DNA of 16,629 nucleotides, taken from assembly GCA_023416195.1 (NCBI GenBank), contig JAEZID010000300.1:1-16629 (forward strand), read 5' to 3'. Of the stretch, positions 8,851 to 16,525 are shown piece by piece (position 1 is the stretch's first letter; each line of letters begins with the position of its first letter). The position numbers were made by a program, and so were the translations under genes. Source of the DNA: Pseudomonadota bacterium (GTDB lineage Bacteria; Pseudomonadota; Alphaproteobacteria; Azospirillales; Azospirillaceae). A model generated the notes under the pieces. The model did no database searches. It saw nothing but the letters and a program-made list of their open reading frames with translations, and was not told the DNA's origin.

Positions 8851-9111
8851 CCGCCCCCGCCCCGCCCAACGTTTCTTCGCGCGAGCGGGCCACGCCCTCG
8901 GCATGGTCTCGCGGTTGCGGTCCGTCGGCGCGGCGGGCATCGGTCCGATCGGACGTCTTGCACGGCCAGTATGCAATCCCCCCCGCATCGCGCGCAAGCG
9001 TCGCGCGGCAAGTCGTCACAGTGAATTTTAACAGTTCGGCAATGAAACATTGTCCTTATGCTCGCACGCGAAGCGGCGACAGAAACCGCAGCGAAAGGGA
9101 GATGCGCGGGA

Positions 9112-10803
9112 ATGGTGGCAGCCTTGAAAAACCTCAGAATCGGCCCGAAAATTTACCTGCTCGTCGCCCTTCAGGTCGCGGTGGCCGCGATCACCGGGCT
9201 GATGGGCCTGATCGCCATGAACGACCTGTCGAGCCGATCCGCGGCCATCGAGCGCGCGGCGGACGGACAGGTCATGAGCCAGCGCATCAACGGCCTCGTC
9301 CTGGCCGTCGTCATGGATTCGCGCGGCATCTACATGGCCAAGGACGCGGCCGAGGTGGAAAAATACGGCAAGCCGCTGCTGGCCAACCTGAAACAGCTCG
9401 GCGACCGCATGGCCGAGCTGAAGGCGGCGGCCGCGGCGCCCGAACGCGCCTCGGTGGACGCCGTCGCCGCGAAGGTGGACGAGTTCGTCCGCTTCCGCGC
9501 GGAACTGGTCCGCATCGCCCGCGATAAGGGCGCGGCGGAGGGGCGGGCTTTCGGCGACAACGACGCCAACCGCTCCAACCGCCAGTCCTTGAACAAGGCG
9601 CTGGAGGAATTGACGGCCGAGCAGGACCGGGGCATCGACCGGCTGCACGCCGAACTGATCGCGGCGCAGAACAGCTGGACCACCATCATGGTCGTCTTCG
9701 GCGTCGGCGGCGTGGCCTTCGGCCTGCTGCTGGCCGTCGTGGTCGCGCGGGGGCTGATCGCCCGGCCGATCACCCGGATGACCGCCGTGATGACGGACAT
9801 CGCCGGCGGCAACACCGCCGCGACGGTGCCCGCCACCGACAACACCGACGAGATCGGCGACATGGCGCGCGCCGTCGTGGTGTTCCGCGACGGGCTGAAG
9901 CGCGTCCAGGATCTGGCCGAGCAGGAGCGGCTGGACATCGCCGCCCGCCAGGAGCGGCAGGAGAAGCTGGAGGCGATCACCCGCCGCTTCGCCGAGAAGA
10001 TCGACGGGATGTGCCGCACCCTGAACGGCGAGGCCGACCACATCCGCTCCAGCGCCGAGTCGCTGACCCACGCGGCCGAGGACGCCTCGCAGCGTTCCTC
10101 CACCGTCGCCTCGGCGGCGGAGCAGGCGACCGGCAACGTGCAGACCGTCGCGACGGCGACCGAGCAGCTGTCCTCGTCCATCGGCGAGATCAGCCACCGC
10201 ATCGGCGAGGCCGCCCGCATCGCCACCGAGGCGGAGCAGGAAGCCCAGCGCACCAACAGCACCATCCAGGGGCTGGCCGCGGCGGCCGAGAAGATCGGCG
10301 CGGTCGTCAACCTGATCACCGAGATCGCCAGCCAGACCAACCTGCTGGCGCTGAACGCGACCATCGAGGCGGCGCGCGCGGGCGAGGCCGGCAAGGGCTT
10401 CGCCGTCGTGGCGCAGGAGGTCAAGAGCCTCGCCAACCAGACCGCCAAGGCCACCGAGGAGATCTCCGCCCAGATCGTGGCGATCCAGGGCGAAACCCAG
10501 AACGCGGTCGGCGCCATCAGCGGCATCGTCGGCACCATCGAACGCATCAGCGACATCAGCACCGGAGTCGCCGCCGCCGTCGAGCAGCAGGGCTCCGCCA
10601 CCCGCGAAATCGCCCGCAACGTCCAGGAAGCCGCGCTGGGCACGCAGGAGGTGTCACGCACCATCACGGGCGTTTCCGAAGCGGCCGACCGCACCGGCGA
10701 GGCCGCCGGCAAGATGCTGGGCGCGGCGCAGGGCCTGTCCGTCCACGCCCGCACCCTGCAAGCCGATGTGGACGATTTCTCCCGCAATATGAAGGCGGTC
10801 TGA
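9112..10803 (+). CDS. Methyl-accepting chemotaxis protein
   Basis: A 563-residue transmembrane chemoreceptor. A short cytoplasmic N-terminus is followed by TM1 (about 14-36) and a periplasmic region of about 150 residues predicted as a helical bundle, the right size for a four-helix ligand domain. TM2 (about 191-213), a HAMP domain (about 214-270, with the RPITRM start) and the signalling domain (about 300-560) follow. The CheA/CheW-binding tip is intact: [20 protein letters not shown], then [20 protein letters not shown] (about 400-439). The C-terminus (DFSRNMKAV) has no CheR-tethering pentapeptide. ATG 9112 is chosen because AAAGGGAG lies about 10 bases before it. An ATG at 9058 would only add 18 residues. 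It diverges from the histidine kinase. The 261-base interval 8851-9111 must hold both promoters, but I find no clear sigma-70 or FliA boxes. The ligand is unknown. Confidence 0.93.
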   Translation: MVAALKNLRIGPKIYLLVALQVAVAAITGLMGLIAMNDLSSRSAAIERAADGQVMSQRINGLVLAVVMDSRGIYMAKDAAEVEKYGKPLLANLKQLGDRMAELKAAAAAPERASVDAVAAKVDEFVRFRAELVRIARDKGAAEGRAFGDNDANRSNRQSLNKALEELTAEQDRGIDRLHAELIAAQNSWTTIMVVFGVGGVAFGLLLAVVVARGLIARPITRMTAVMTDIAGGNTAATVPATDNTDEIGDMARAVVVFRDGLKRVQDLAEQERLDIAARQERQEKLEAITRRFAEKIDGMCRTLNGEADHIRSSAESLTHAAEDASQRSSTVASAAEQATGNVQTVATATEQLSSSIGEISHRIGEAARIATEAEQEAQRTNSTIQGLAAAAEKIGAVVNLITEIASQTNLLALNATIEAARAGEAGKGFAVVAQEVKSLANQTAKATEEISAQIVAIQGETQNAVGAISGIVGTIERISDISTGVAAAVEQQGSATREIARNVQEAALGTQEVSRTITGVSEAADRTGEAAGKMLGAAQGLSVHARTLQADVDDFSRNMKAV

Positions 10804-10808
10804 TTTCC

Positions 10809-10835
10809 CCCTCTCCCGCCGGGGGCGGGAGAGGG
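10809..10835 (+). repeat. Perfect 11-bp hairpin right after the chemoreceptor gene
   Basis: CCCTCTCCCGC and GCGGGAGAGGG pair perfectly over 11 bases with a 5-base CGGGG loop, starting five bases after the receptor stop codon. No T-run follows, so it is not a complete intrinsic terminator. The sequence resembles a common dispersed palindrome of GC-rich proteobacteria. It could protect the transcript 3' end together with the terminator downstream. Confidence 0.7.
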
Positions 10836-10870
10836 ATGATCGGCCGCCCCTTCCCATCCTGTCAAACCCG

Positions 10871-10900
10871 CGCCCCGCCAATGGCGGGGCGTTCTTTTGC
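10871..10900 (+). terminator. Intrinsic terminator of the chemoreceptor gene
   Basis: CGCCCCGCCA and TGGCGGGGCG form a self-complementary stem (about 8 effective pairs, with CAATG as the likely loop), followed directly by TTCTTTTGC on the plus strand. This is a standard rho-independent layout and separates the receptor from the hydrogenase operon. The minus strand has no T-run, so it is one-directional. Confidence 0.75.
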
Positions 10901-10986
10901 GCGTTTTCGCTCTTTACACGTGGTGCGACGCATAATTGCGAATGCTGCGCGCGCGAGGTTCGAAGCTTACGCGCCGATTGGCGACT

Positions 10987-11000
10987 TTGATGTAGATCAA
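10987..11000. promoter_or_regulatory. Perfect FNR/Anr-type box of the hydrogenase operon
   Basis: TTGAT-GTAG-ATCAA is an exact match to the FNR-family consensus TTGAT-N4-ATCAA and is symmetric in both arms. It lies about 185 bases before the hybO start, in the 381-base non-coding interval 10804-11184. FNR-type proteins carry an oxygen-labile iron-sulfur cluster and activate genes when oxygen is low. The centre (10993.5) is 41.5 bases from position 11035, the class II activator spacing, and a possible -10 box sits exactly where needed. CRP-family regulators with related sites (DNR, FixK) are alternatives. Apart from this box, the promoter candidates and a small dyad, I see nothing else in the interval after the terminator. 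Confidence 0.8.
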
Positions 11001-11023
11001 TGCCACAGTCCTGTCACAGCTGG

Positions 11024-11036
11024 TGCAATGGCGGGG
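11024..11036 (+). promoter_or_regulatory. Candidate FNR-dependent -10 element and transcription start
   Basis: TGCAAT at 11024-11029 matches four of six TATAAT positions and predicts a start near 11035-11036. That places the FNR box at -41.5, where it would replace a -35 box. This is inference from spacing. A competing -10 (TACAAT, 11060-11065, five of six) lies further down without a good -35. The leader to hybO would be about 150 bases. Confidence 0.45.
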
Positions 11037-11055
11037 AGCGCTTCGCGCCCAAATA

Positions 11056-11072
11056 CCCATACAATCTATGGG
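11056..11072. promoter_or_regulatory. Small dyad overlapping a TACAAT box in the hydrogenase leader
   Basis: CCCATA and TATGGG flank a CAATC spacer, a perfect 6-bp inverted repeat. It overlaps TACAAT (11060-11065), a five-of-six match to a sigma-70 -10 box. It could be a second promoter with an operator, or a leader hairpin in the transcript from the upstream start. The evidence is limited to the symmetry and the box. Confidence 0.3.
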
Positions 11073-11184
11073 GGTACTGCCGCACCATGGTTTCGCCACG
11101 GCGCGCGCGGGGGCGTTTTGCGCATCCGGCGTCCGGCGACGGGCGGCCGACGGCCAATGCGAAAATGGGTCTTGGGGGAAAGTC

Positions 11185-12381
11185 ATGCCCGACGGTCATG
11201 TGGATCTGGACGCCGAACGGATCGGCAATCTCGGCGAATGCGGAGGGATCGGCGAATTCGAGGGGCTGGACGAGTACGAGGGCGCTCTTGCCGGCATGTC
11301 GCGCCGGGAATTCCTGACGTACTGCACCGGGGTCGCCGCCACGCTGGGCCTGTCGCCGGCCTTGGGCGTGAACATCGCCAACGCCGCCGTCGCCGCCCCC
11401 CGCCCGACGGTGATCTGGCTGTCCGGCCAGGCCTGCACCGGCTGCACCGAGACGCTGCTGCGCACCAACCACCCGACGCTTGAGACCCTGATCCTCGACA
11501 CGATCTCGCTGGACTACAACGAGACGCTGATGACCGGTTCCGGCCACCAGGCCGAGAACTGGAAGCTCCAGGCCATGAAGGACAACTGGGGCAAGTATCT
11601 GATGGTCACCGACGGCTCCGTCCCAACCAAGGACGGCGGCGTCTACTGCAAGGTCGCCGGCAAGACCTATCTGGAAGCCGTGCAGGAGTGCGCCAAGGGC
11701 GCCGCCGCCGTCATCTCCATCGGGTCCTGCTCCTCCTGGGGCGGCTGGCCGTCCACCGGCGTGAACCCGACGGGCGCCGTGGGCCTGTCCGAGGTCATCA
11801 AGGACAAGCCGGTCGTCACCATCCCCGGCTGCCCGCCGAACCCGTACAACTTCCTCTCGCTGGTGCTGCACTACGTCGCCTTCGGCAAGCTGCCGGAGCT
11901 GGACGACAAGATGCGCCCGAAGTTCGCCTACGGCCGCCTGATCCACGAGAACTGCGAGCGCCGCCCGCATTTCGACGCCGGGCGCTTCGCGATGGAGTTC
12001 GGCGACTACGGCCACCGCCAGGGCTACTGCCTGTACAAGCTGGGCTGCAAGGGGCCGGAGACCTACGCCAACTGCCCGTCGGTCGGCTTCAACGACGTGG
12101 GCCAGGGCACTTGGCCGGTCGGCACCGGCCACCCCTGCTTCGGCTGCACCGAGAAGGGCGTCGGCTTCACCAAGAGCATTCATGAACTGGCGACGCTGAA
12201 GTCGGTCGCCCCGCCGAACAGCTACCCGGCGGTCGCCGTGGACAAGGGCGAGGGCATTTCGGCCGGCGCCGCCGCCGTGGTCGCGGGCATCGCCGGCGCG
12301 GCGGTGGGCGCGGGGGCCGTGGTCGCCGGGCGCCTGGGCAAGCACGACGAGAAGGCCGACGCCTCCTCCGAGACGAAGTGA
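11185..12381 (+). CDS. hybO: [NiFe]-hydrogenase small subunit (hydrogenase-2 type)
   Basis: A 398-residue iron-sulfur subunit that passes electrons from the NiFe site of HybC to HybA/HybB, exported folded by Tat (SRREFLTYC at 39-47) and anchored by a C-terminal membrane helix (about 358-384). Ligands for three clusters are visible: proximal C84, C87 (CTGC), C182 and C216; distal H254, C257, C282 and C288; medial C297, C318 and C321. The positions that carry extra cysteines in oxygen-tolerant hydrogenases are Gly here (G86 and G187), so the proximal cluster should be the ordinary [4Fe-4S] type. Blocks such as AYGRLIHE, CERRPHFDAGRFA and YKLGCKGPETY match what I recall of E. coli HybO. ATG 11185 has GGGGGA about 6 bases before it. 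It gives an acidic 38-residue stretch before the Tat motif, longer than in E. coli. Confidence 0.96.
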   Translation: MPDGHVDLDAERIGNLGECGGIGEFEGLDEYEGALAGMSRREFLTYCTGVAATLGLSPALGVNIANAAVAAPRPTVIWLSGQACTGCTETLLRTNHPTLETLILDTISLDYNETLMTGSGHQAENWKLQAMKDNWGKYLMVTDGSVPTKDGGVYCKVAGKTYLEAVQECAKGAAAVISIGSCSSWGGWPSTGVNPTGAVGLSEVIKDKPVVTIPGCPPNPYNFLSLVLHYVAFGKLPELDDKMRPKFAYGRLIHENCERRPHFDAGRFAMEFGDYGHRQGYCLYKLGCKGPETYANCPSVGFNDVGQGTWPVGTGHPCFGCTEKGVGFTKSIHELATLKSVAPPNSYPAVAVDKGEGISAGAAAVVAGIAGAAVGAGAVVAGRLGKHDEKADASSETK

Positions 12382-12390
12382 GGTGACGCC

Positions 12391-13440
12391 ATGCCCAGGG
12401 AAAAAACCCAGGTCTCACGCCGAGGATTTCTGAGGAACGCGGTCAAGGGCAGCGCCGCCGCGGCGGCGACCGCCTGCGCCGCCGTGGCCGCCCCGACGGA
12501 GGCGAACGCGTTCCAGCGCCCGCCCAAGCCGCTGCCGTCCGACGCGGTCGGCCTGCTGTACGACAGCACGCTGGGCATCGGCTGCAAGGCTTGCGTCACC
12601 GCCTGCAAGGAGGTGAACAACATGCCGCCGGACATCGGTCCGGAGCAGCAGGTGTGGAACGGCGCGCCCGGTAACCCGACCTGGGATAGCCCGGTCGAGC
12701 TGTCGGCCAAGACGCTGAACGTCATCAAGGCCTACAGCCACGGCACCGGCGAAAAGAAGGATTCGGCCGAGAACGGCCACGCCTTCATCAAGCGCCAGTG
12801 CCTGCATTGCGTGGACCCGTCCTGCGTGTCGGTCTGCCCGGTGTCGGCCATGACCAAGGACGCCGCCACCGGCATCGTCAGCCACAACCCGGACGCCTGC
12901 ATCGGCTGCCGCTACTGCGTGCTGTCCTGCCCGTTCGGTGTGCCGAAGTACGACTACAACGACGCCTTCGGCGAGATCAAAAAGTGCCAGCTGTGCAAAC
13001 AGCGCCTCGCCAAGGACGAGCTGCCGGGGTGCGCCGACGTGTGCCCCACCGGCGCCACGCTGTTCGGCCGCACCGAGGACCTGCGCAAGGAGGCCAAGCG
13101 CCGCACCGCTCTGAAGCCGGGTGAAGTCACGCACTTTCCGCGCGGCGACATCAACGGCAAGGTCGGCGGCGCGCGGTCCGGGCACGACGCGACCGTGCAG
13201 GTGGCCTACCAGCCGCACATCTACGGCGAGACGGAGCTGGGCGGCACGCAGTGCCTCGCCGTGTCCGCCGTGCCGTTCGACAAGCTGAACCTGCCGACGA
13301 ACGTGCCGGACACCGGCTATCCGACGCTGTCGGAGGGCATCCAGCACACGCTGTACGCCGGCATGGTCGGCCCCGCCGTGGTGTTCGCCGGTCTCGCCTA
13401 TCTGGCGCACCGCAACACCAAAGATCACACGGACGAGTGA
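12391..13440 (+). CDS. hybA: Hydrogenase-2 electron-transfer ferredoxin subunit HybA
   Basis: A 349-residue, Tat-exported ferredoxin-like protein that links the catalytic dimer to the membrane subunit. It has the Tat motif SRRGFLR (9-15), a signal peptide ending near EANA, and cysteine groups C65/C68/C72, C137/C140/C145/C149, C170/C173/C176/C180 and C199/C202/C214/C218. A C-terminal hydrophobic helix (about 322-339) anchors it on the periplasmic face. E. coli HybA has a cysteine three residues before the position of C65; here it is G62, so cluster I lacks one usual ligand, while an extra C288 is present. The remainder (LYDSTL, KKQC/KRQC-LHCVDPSCVSVCPVSA, QHTLYAGM) fits the family well. It starts 9 bases after hybO, with GAGGTGA as ribosome site overlapping the hybO stop. 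Confidence 0.95.
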   Translation: MPREKTQVSRRGFLRNAVKGSAAAAATACAAVAAPTEANAFQRPPKPLPSDAVGLLYDSTLGIGCKACVTACKEVNNMPPDIGPEQQVWNGAPGNPTWDSPVELSAKTLNVIKAYSHGTGEKKDSAENGHAFIKRQCLHCVDPSCVSVCPVSAMTKDAATGIVSHNPDACIGCRYCVLSCPFGVPKYDYNDAFGEIKKCQLCKQRLAKDELPGCADVCPTGATLFGRTEDLRKEAKRRTALKPGEVTHFPRGDINGKVGGARSGHDATVQVAYQPHIYGETELGGTQCLAVSAVPFDKLNLPTNVPDTGYPTLSEGIQHTLYAGMVGPAVVFAGLAYLAHRNTKDHTDE

Positions 13441-13450
13441 GGGCGCCGCG

Positions 13451-14641
13451 ATGTCTGTTCATGCGCATCAACCCCATGGTCATGCGGCGCTCGGCGGCCG
13501 CATCCTGACCCTGCCCTTTCTCGTCTGCTCGGCGCTGGTCGTCCTGGCCGGCTACCTCCTGGTGCAGCGCTACATGCACGGCCTCGCGGCGGTGTCGAAC
13601 CTGTCCGACGGCTATCCGTGGGGCATCTGGGTGGCGGTGGACGTGGTCATCGGCTCGGCCTTCGGCTGCGCCGGCTACGTCATGGCCCTGCTGGTCTACA
13701 TCCTGAACAAGGGCGAATACCACCCGATGGTCCGCCCGGCGGTGCTGGCCAGCCTGTTCGGCTACGGCCTCGCCGGTCTGGCGGTGCTGGTCGATCTCGG
13801 CCGGTACTGGAACTTCTACCACATGATGCTGCCCTGGTACGCGCAGCCGAACTCCGTGATGCTGGAGGTCGGCCTGTGCGTGGCGACCTACACCATCGTC
13901 CTGATCGTCGAGTTCGCCCCCGCCTTCCTGGAGCGGTTCGGCATCGACGGCCTGCGGCGCAAGCTGAACAAGGTGCTGTGGGTGTTCATCGCGCTGGGCG
14001 TCCTGCTGCCCACCATGCACCAGTCCTCGCTGGGCACCATGATGGTCATCGTCGGGCACAAGCTGTCGCCGCTGTGGCAGACGCAGCTGCTGCCGGTCTT
14101 CTTCCTGCTGACCGCCGTGCTGATGGGTTTCGCCATCGTCGCGTGGGAATCGGTCATGGCCTCGCTGAACTTCAAGCGGGAGATGGAGACGCCGGTCCTG
14201 AGGAAGATGGCCGGGCTGATGCTGGTCGTCGCCTCGGTCTTCGTCGCCCTGCGCTTCGTCGATCTGCTGTGGCGCGGCCAGCTGGGCACCGCCTTCGGCG
14301 GCCCGTCGTCGGGCTGGTTCTGGGCCGAGACGGCGCTGATGGTCGGCGGCCTCGTCCTGCTGATCCCCAAGGCGAACCGCAGCCGGTCGCGGACTCTGTT
14401 CATCGCCGCCTCCATGCTGCTGGTCGCCGGCATCCTGTACCGCCTGAACGTCTATCTCATCGGCTTCACGCCGTCGGTGGGTCCTTGGCACTACTTCCCG
14501 TCGGTCAAGGAGATCATGGTCACCGTCGGCATCTTCGCGCTGGAGATCGCGCTGTACCTCGTCTTCGTGAAGAAGCTGCCCGTCCTGCATGCCGAACACC
14601 CTGTCGGCGTCCCCCATGCCGCCGATGCCAAGCACGGCTGA
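13451..14641 (+). CDS. hybB: Hydrogenase-2 membrane subunit HybB (NrfD family)
   Basis: A 396-residue integral membrane protein of the NrfD/PsrC family, which in hydrogenase-2 passes electrons between HybA and the quinone pool. About ten hydrophobic segments run from residue 18 to 380, and the length is close to E. coli HybB. Conserved-looking parts are SDGYPWGIWVAVDV near 52-65, LGRYWNFYHMM near 116-126, PTMHQSSLGTMM near 187-198 and LRFVDLLWRG near 276-285. Both termini are His-rich (HAHQPHGH and HAADAKHG), which is of unknown meaning. It starts 10 bases after the hybA stop, with GTGAGGG as ribosome site. Confidence 0.94.
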   Translation: MSVHAHQPHGHAALGGRILTLPFLVCSALVVLAGYLLVQRYMHGLAAVSNLSDGYPWGIWVAVDVVIGSAFGCAGYVMALLVYILNKGEYHPMVRPAVLASLFGYGLAGLAVLVDLGRYWNFYHMMLPWYAQPNSVMLEVGLCVATYTIVLIVEFAPAFLERFGIDGLRRKLNKVLWVFIALGVLLPTMHQSSLGTMMVIVGHKLSPLWQTQLLPVFFLLTAVLMGFAIVAWESVMASLNFKREMETPVLRKMAGLMLVVASVFVALRFVDLLWRGQLGTAFGGPSSGWFWAETALMVGGLVLLIPKANRSRSRTLFIAASMLLVAGILYRLNVYLIGFTPSVGPWHYFPSVKEIMVTVGIFALEIALYLVFVKKLPVLHAEHPVGVPHAADAKHG

Positions 14642-14659
14642 GTTTAGGAGATTTTGATT

Positions 14660-16363
14660 ATGGCTCAGCGAGTTGTAGTTGATCCGGTCACCCGCATCGA
14701 AGGCCATCTGCGGGTCGACTGCGAAGTGGACGGCGGCAAGGTCACCAAGGCCTGGGCGTCCGGGCAGATGTGGCGCGGCATCGAGCTCATCCTGCAGGGC
14801 AAGGACCCGCGCGACGCCTGGGTGTTCACCCAGCGCATCTGCGGCGTCTGCACCACCTCGCACGCCATCACCTCCGTCCGCACGGTCGAGAACGCGCTGA
14901 GGCTGGAGATCCCGCTGAACGCGCAGTACATCCGCAACCTGATCCAGGGCGCCCACGCGGTGCACGACCACATCGTGCACTTCTATCACCTCTCCGCCCT
15001 GGACTTCGTGGACATCGTCTCGGCGCTGAAGGCCGACCCGGCGGCGACGGCCAAGCTGGCGCAGTCGCTGTCCGACTGGCCGAACAATTCGGTGGCCGAC
15101 TTCGCGACGGCGCAGAAGCGCCTCCAGGCCTTCGTCAACTCCGGCCAGCTCGGCATCTTCGGTTCCGGCTACTGGGGCCACGCGGCGATGAAGCTGCCGC
15201 CGGAGGCCAATCTGATGGCCGCCACCCACTACCTCCAGGCCCTGGACTACCAGCGCCGCATCAACAAGGTGGTGGCGATCCTCGGCTCCAAGACGCCGCA
15301 CATCCAGAACATGGCGGTGGGCGGCGTCACCAACCCGATCAACCTCGACAGCCAGTCCACGCTGACTCTCGAAAAGCTCATGTACATCAAGACGCTGATC
15401 GGCGAGGTCGGCGACTTCATCACCAAGGTCTACATCCCCGACGTCTGCGCGGTGGGCGCGCTCTACGCCGACTGGACCGCGGTGGGGCGCGGCGTGGTCA
15501 ACTATCTGACCACCCCCGACATGCCCATCGACACCAAGGGCACGACGTTCGCCCTGCCCGGCGGCTACATCCGGAACGCCGACCTCTCGACCTACCAGCC
15601 GATCAGCAGCTTCTCCGACCCGTTCTTCGAGCAGGGCGTGAAGGAGAGCACCATGCATTCCTGGTACGAGACGGGCAAGGGCCCGCTCCACCCCTATGCC
15701 GGCGAGACCAAGCCGCAGTACACGGACTGGCAGGACGACGGCAAGTACAGCTGGATCAAGACGCCGACCTTCTACGACGAGCGCGCGCAGGTCGGCCCGC
15801 TGGCCAACGTGCTGGCCATGTACGCCGCCGGCCACGCCCGCACGCGGCACTGGGTGGGCGAGGTGCTGAACACCGTCTCGGCCATCGCCGGGACGAAGGT
15901 GGGTCCGGAGGCGCTGCACTCCGTCATCGGCCGCCACGCCGCCCGCGCGGTGCGCTGCGTGGTCCTGCACGAAGAGCTGATGAACCAGTGGACCCTGCTG
16001 ATGGAGAACATCGGCAAGGGGGACACCGCCACCTTCAACAAGCCGGTCTTCCCGAAGGGCGAGATCCGCGGCTACGGCGTGCACGAGGCGCCGCGCGGCA
16101 TGCTGTCCCACTGGGTGGTCATCAAGAACGGCAAGATCGAGAACTACCAGGCGGTGGTGCCGACCACCTGGAACGCCGGCCCACGCGACGAGAAGGGGGC
16201 GCTCAGCCCCTACGAGGCGTCGCTGATGGACACCCCCATCGCCGACGCCGAGCAGCCGCTGGAGGTGATCCGCAACATGCACTCCTTCGACCCGTGCCTG
16301 GCCTGCGCCGTGCACCTGACCGACACGGAAAGCAAGTCCACCTATCAGGTCAAGGTGACCTGA
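14660..16363 (+). CDS. hybC: [NiFe]-hydrogenase large subunit, hydrogenase-2 type
   Basis: The catalytic subunit, 567 residues, the same length as I recall for E. coli HybC. It binds the NiFe(CN)2CO site and oxidises or forms H2 in the periplasm after export with HybO, having no signal of its own. The four nickel ligands are present: C61 and C64 in RICGVCTTSHA, and C546 and C549 in DPCLACAVH. The precursor ends 15 residues after H552, the expected cleavage point for the maturation protease, so this is an unprocessed, maturable form. VDPVTRIEGHLR at the N-terminus is typical. ATG 14660 has AGGAG nine bases upstream, the most canonical ribosome site of the operon. A TTG at 14654 would only add two residues. 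It lies 18 bases after hybB. Confidence 0.97.
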   Translation: MAQRVVVDPVTRIEGHLRVDCEVDGGKVTKAWASGQMWRGIELILQGKDPRDAWVFTQRICGVCTTSHAITSVRTVENALRLEIPLNAQYIRNLIQGAHAVHDHIVHFYHLSALDFVDIVSALKADPAATAKLAQSLSDWPNNSVADFATAQKRLQAFVNSGQLGIFGSGYWGHAAMKLPPEANLMAATHYLQALDYQRRINKVVAILGSKTPHIQNMAVGGVTNPINLDSQSTLTLEKLMYIKTLIGEVGDFITKVYIPDVCAVGALYADWTAVGRGVVNYLTTPDMPIDTKGTTFALPGGYIRNADLSTYQPISSFSDPFFEQGVKESTMHSWYETGKGPLHPYAGETKPQYTDWQDDGKYSWIKTPTFYDERAQVGPLANVLAMYAAGHARTRHWVGEVLNTVSAIAGTKVGPEALHSVIGRHAARAVRCVVLHEELMNQWTLLMENIGKGDTATFNKPVFPKGEIRGYGVHEAPRGMLSHWVVIKNGKIENYQAVVPTTWNAGPRDEKGALSPYEASLMDTPIADAEQPLEVIRNMHSFDPCLACAVHLTDTESKSTYQVKVT

Positions 16364-16386
16364 AGGGGCCGCAAACCCACCTCAAA

Positions 16387-16479
16387 CCGTCATGCCCGGG
16401 CTTGTCCTGGGCATCCACGCACCTGGACCTTCGGGAAAGCCGCGGTCGTGGATGGCCGGGACAAGCCCGGCCATGACGG
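16387..16479. repeat. REP-like inverted pair between hybC and hybD
   Basis: Two 33-base arms (16387-16419 and 16447-16479) are inverted copies, identical at 30 of 33 positions. Each arm folds into a hairpin with nine stem pairs around a CTTGT loop (ATGCCCGGG with CCTGGGCAT, and ATGGCCGGG with CCCGGCCAT when read in the same direction). Two of the three differences are a C-G to G-C swap within one base pair, and the third turns a G-T pair into G-C, so the stem is kept. This is a different family from the REP pair at 2845-2973, and I recall it as a dispersed element of Rhodospirillales-like genomes. Lying inside the operon, it may protect the hybOABC message or lower hybD expression. Confidence 0.8.
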
Positions 16480-16525
16480 ATATGGAGGGGCGCCGGTTCC
16501 GCCCCAAACCAATCCGGAGCATTTG

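Noticed and set aside
9330..10865. Minus-strand open frame of 511 codons opposite the chemoreceptor
   Set aside because: It is a Ser/Ala-rich antisense shadow of the coiled-coil signalling domain. The sense frame carries the full receptor architecture.
11001..11184. Sigma-54 (-24/-12) promoter for the hydrogenase operon
   Set aside because: I looked for GG-N10-GC in a TGGCAC-N5-TTGC context. The nearest candidate, GGGGGCGTTTTGC, has the wrong spacing.
13151..16315. Open frame of more than 1000 codons on the minus strand across hybA, hybB and hybC
   Set aside because: It is antisense to three well-identified genes, is full of His/Arg/Gly/Asp in the pattern expected from reverse reading of GC-rich codons, and has no recognisable domain. 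High GC removes stop codons from this frame.
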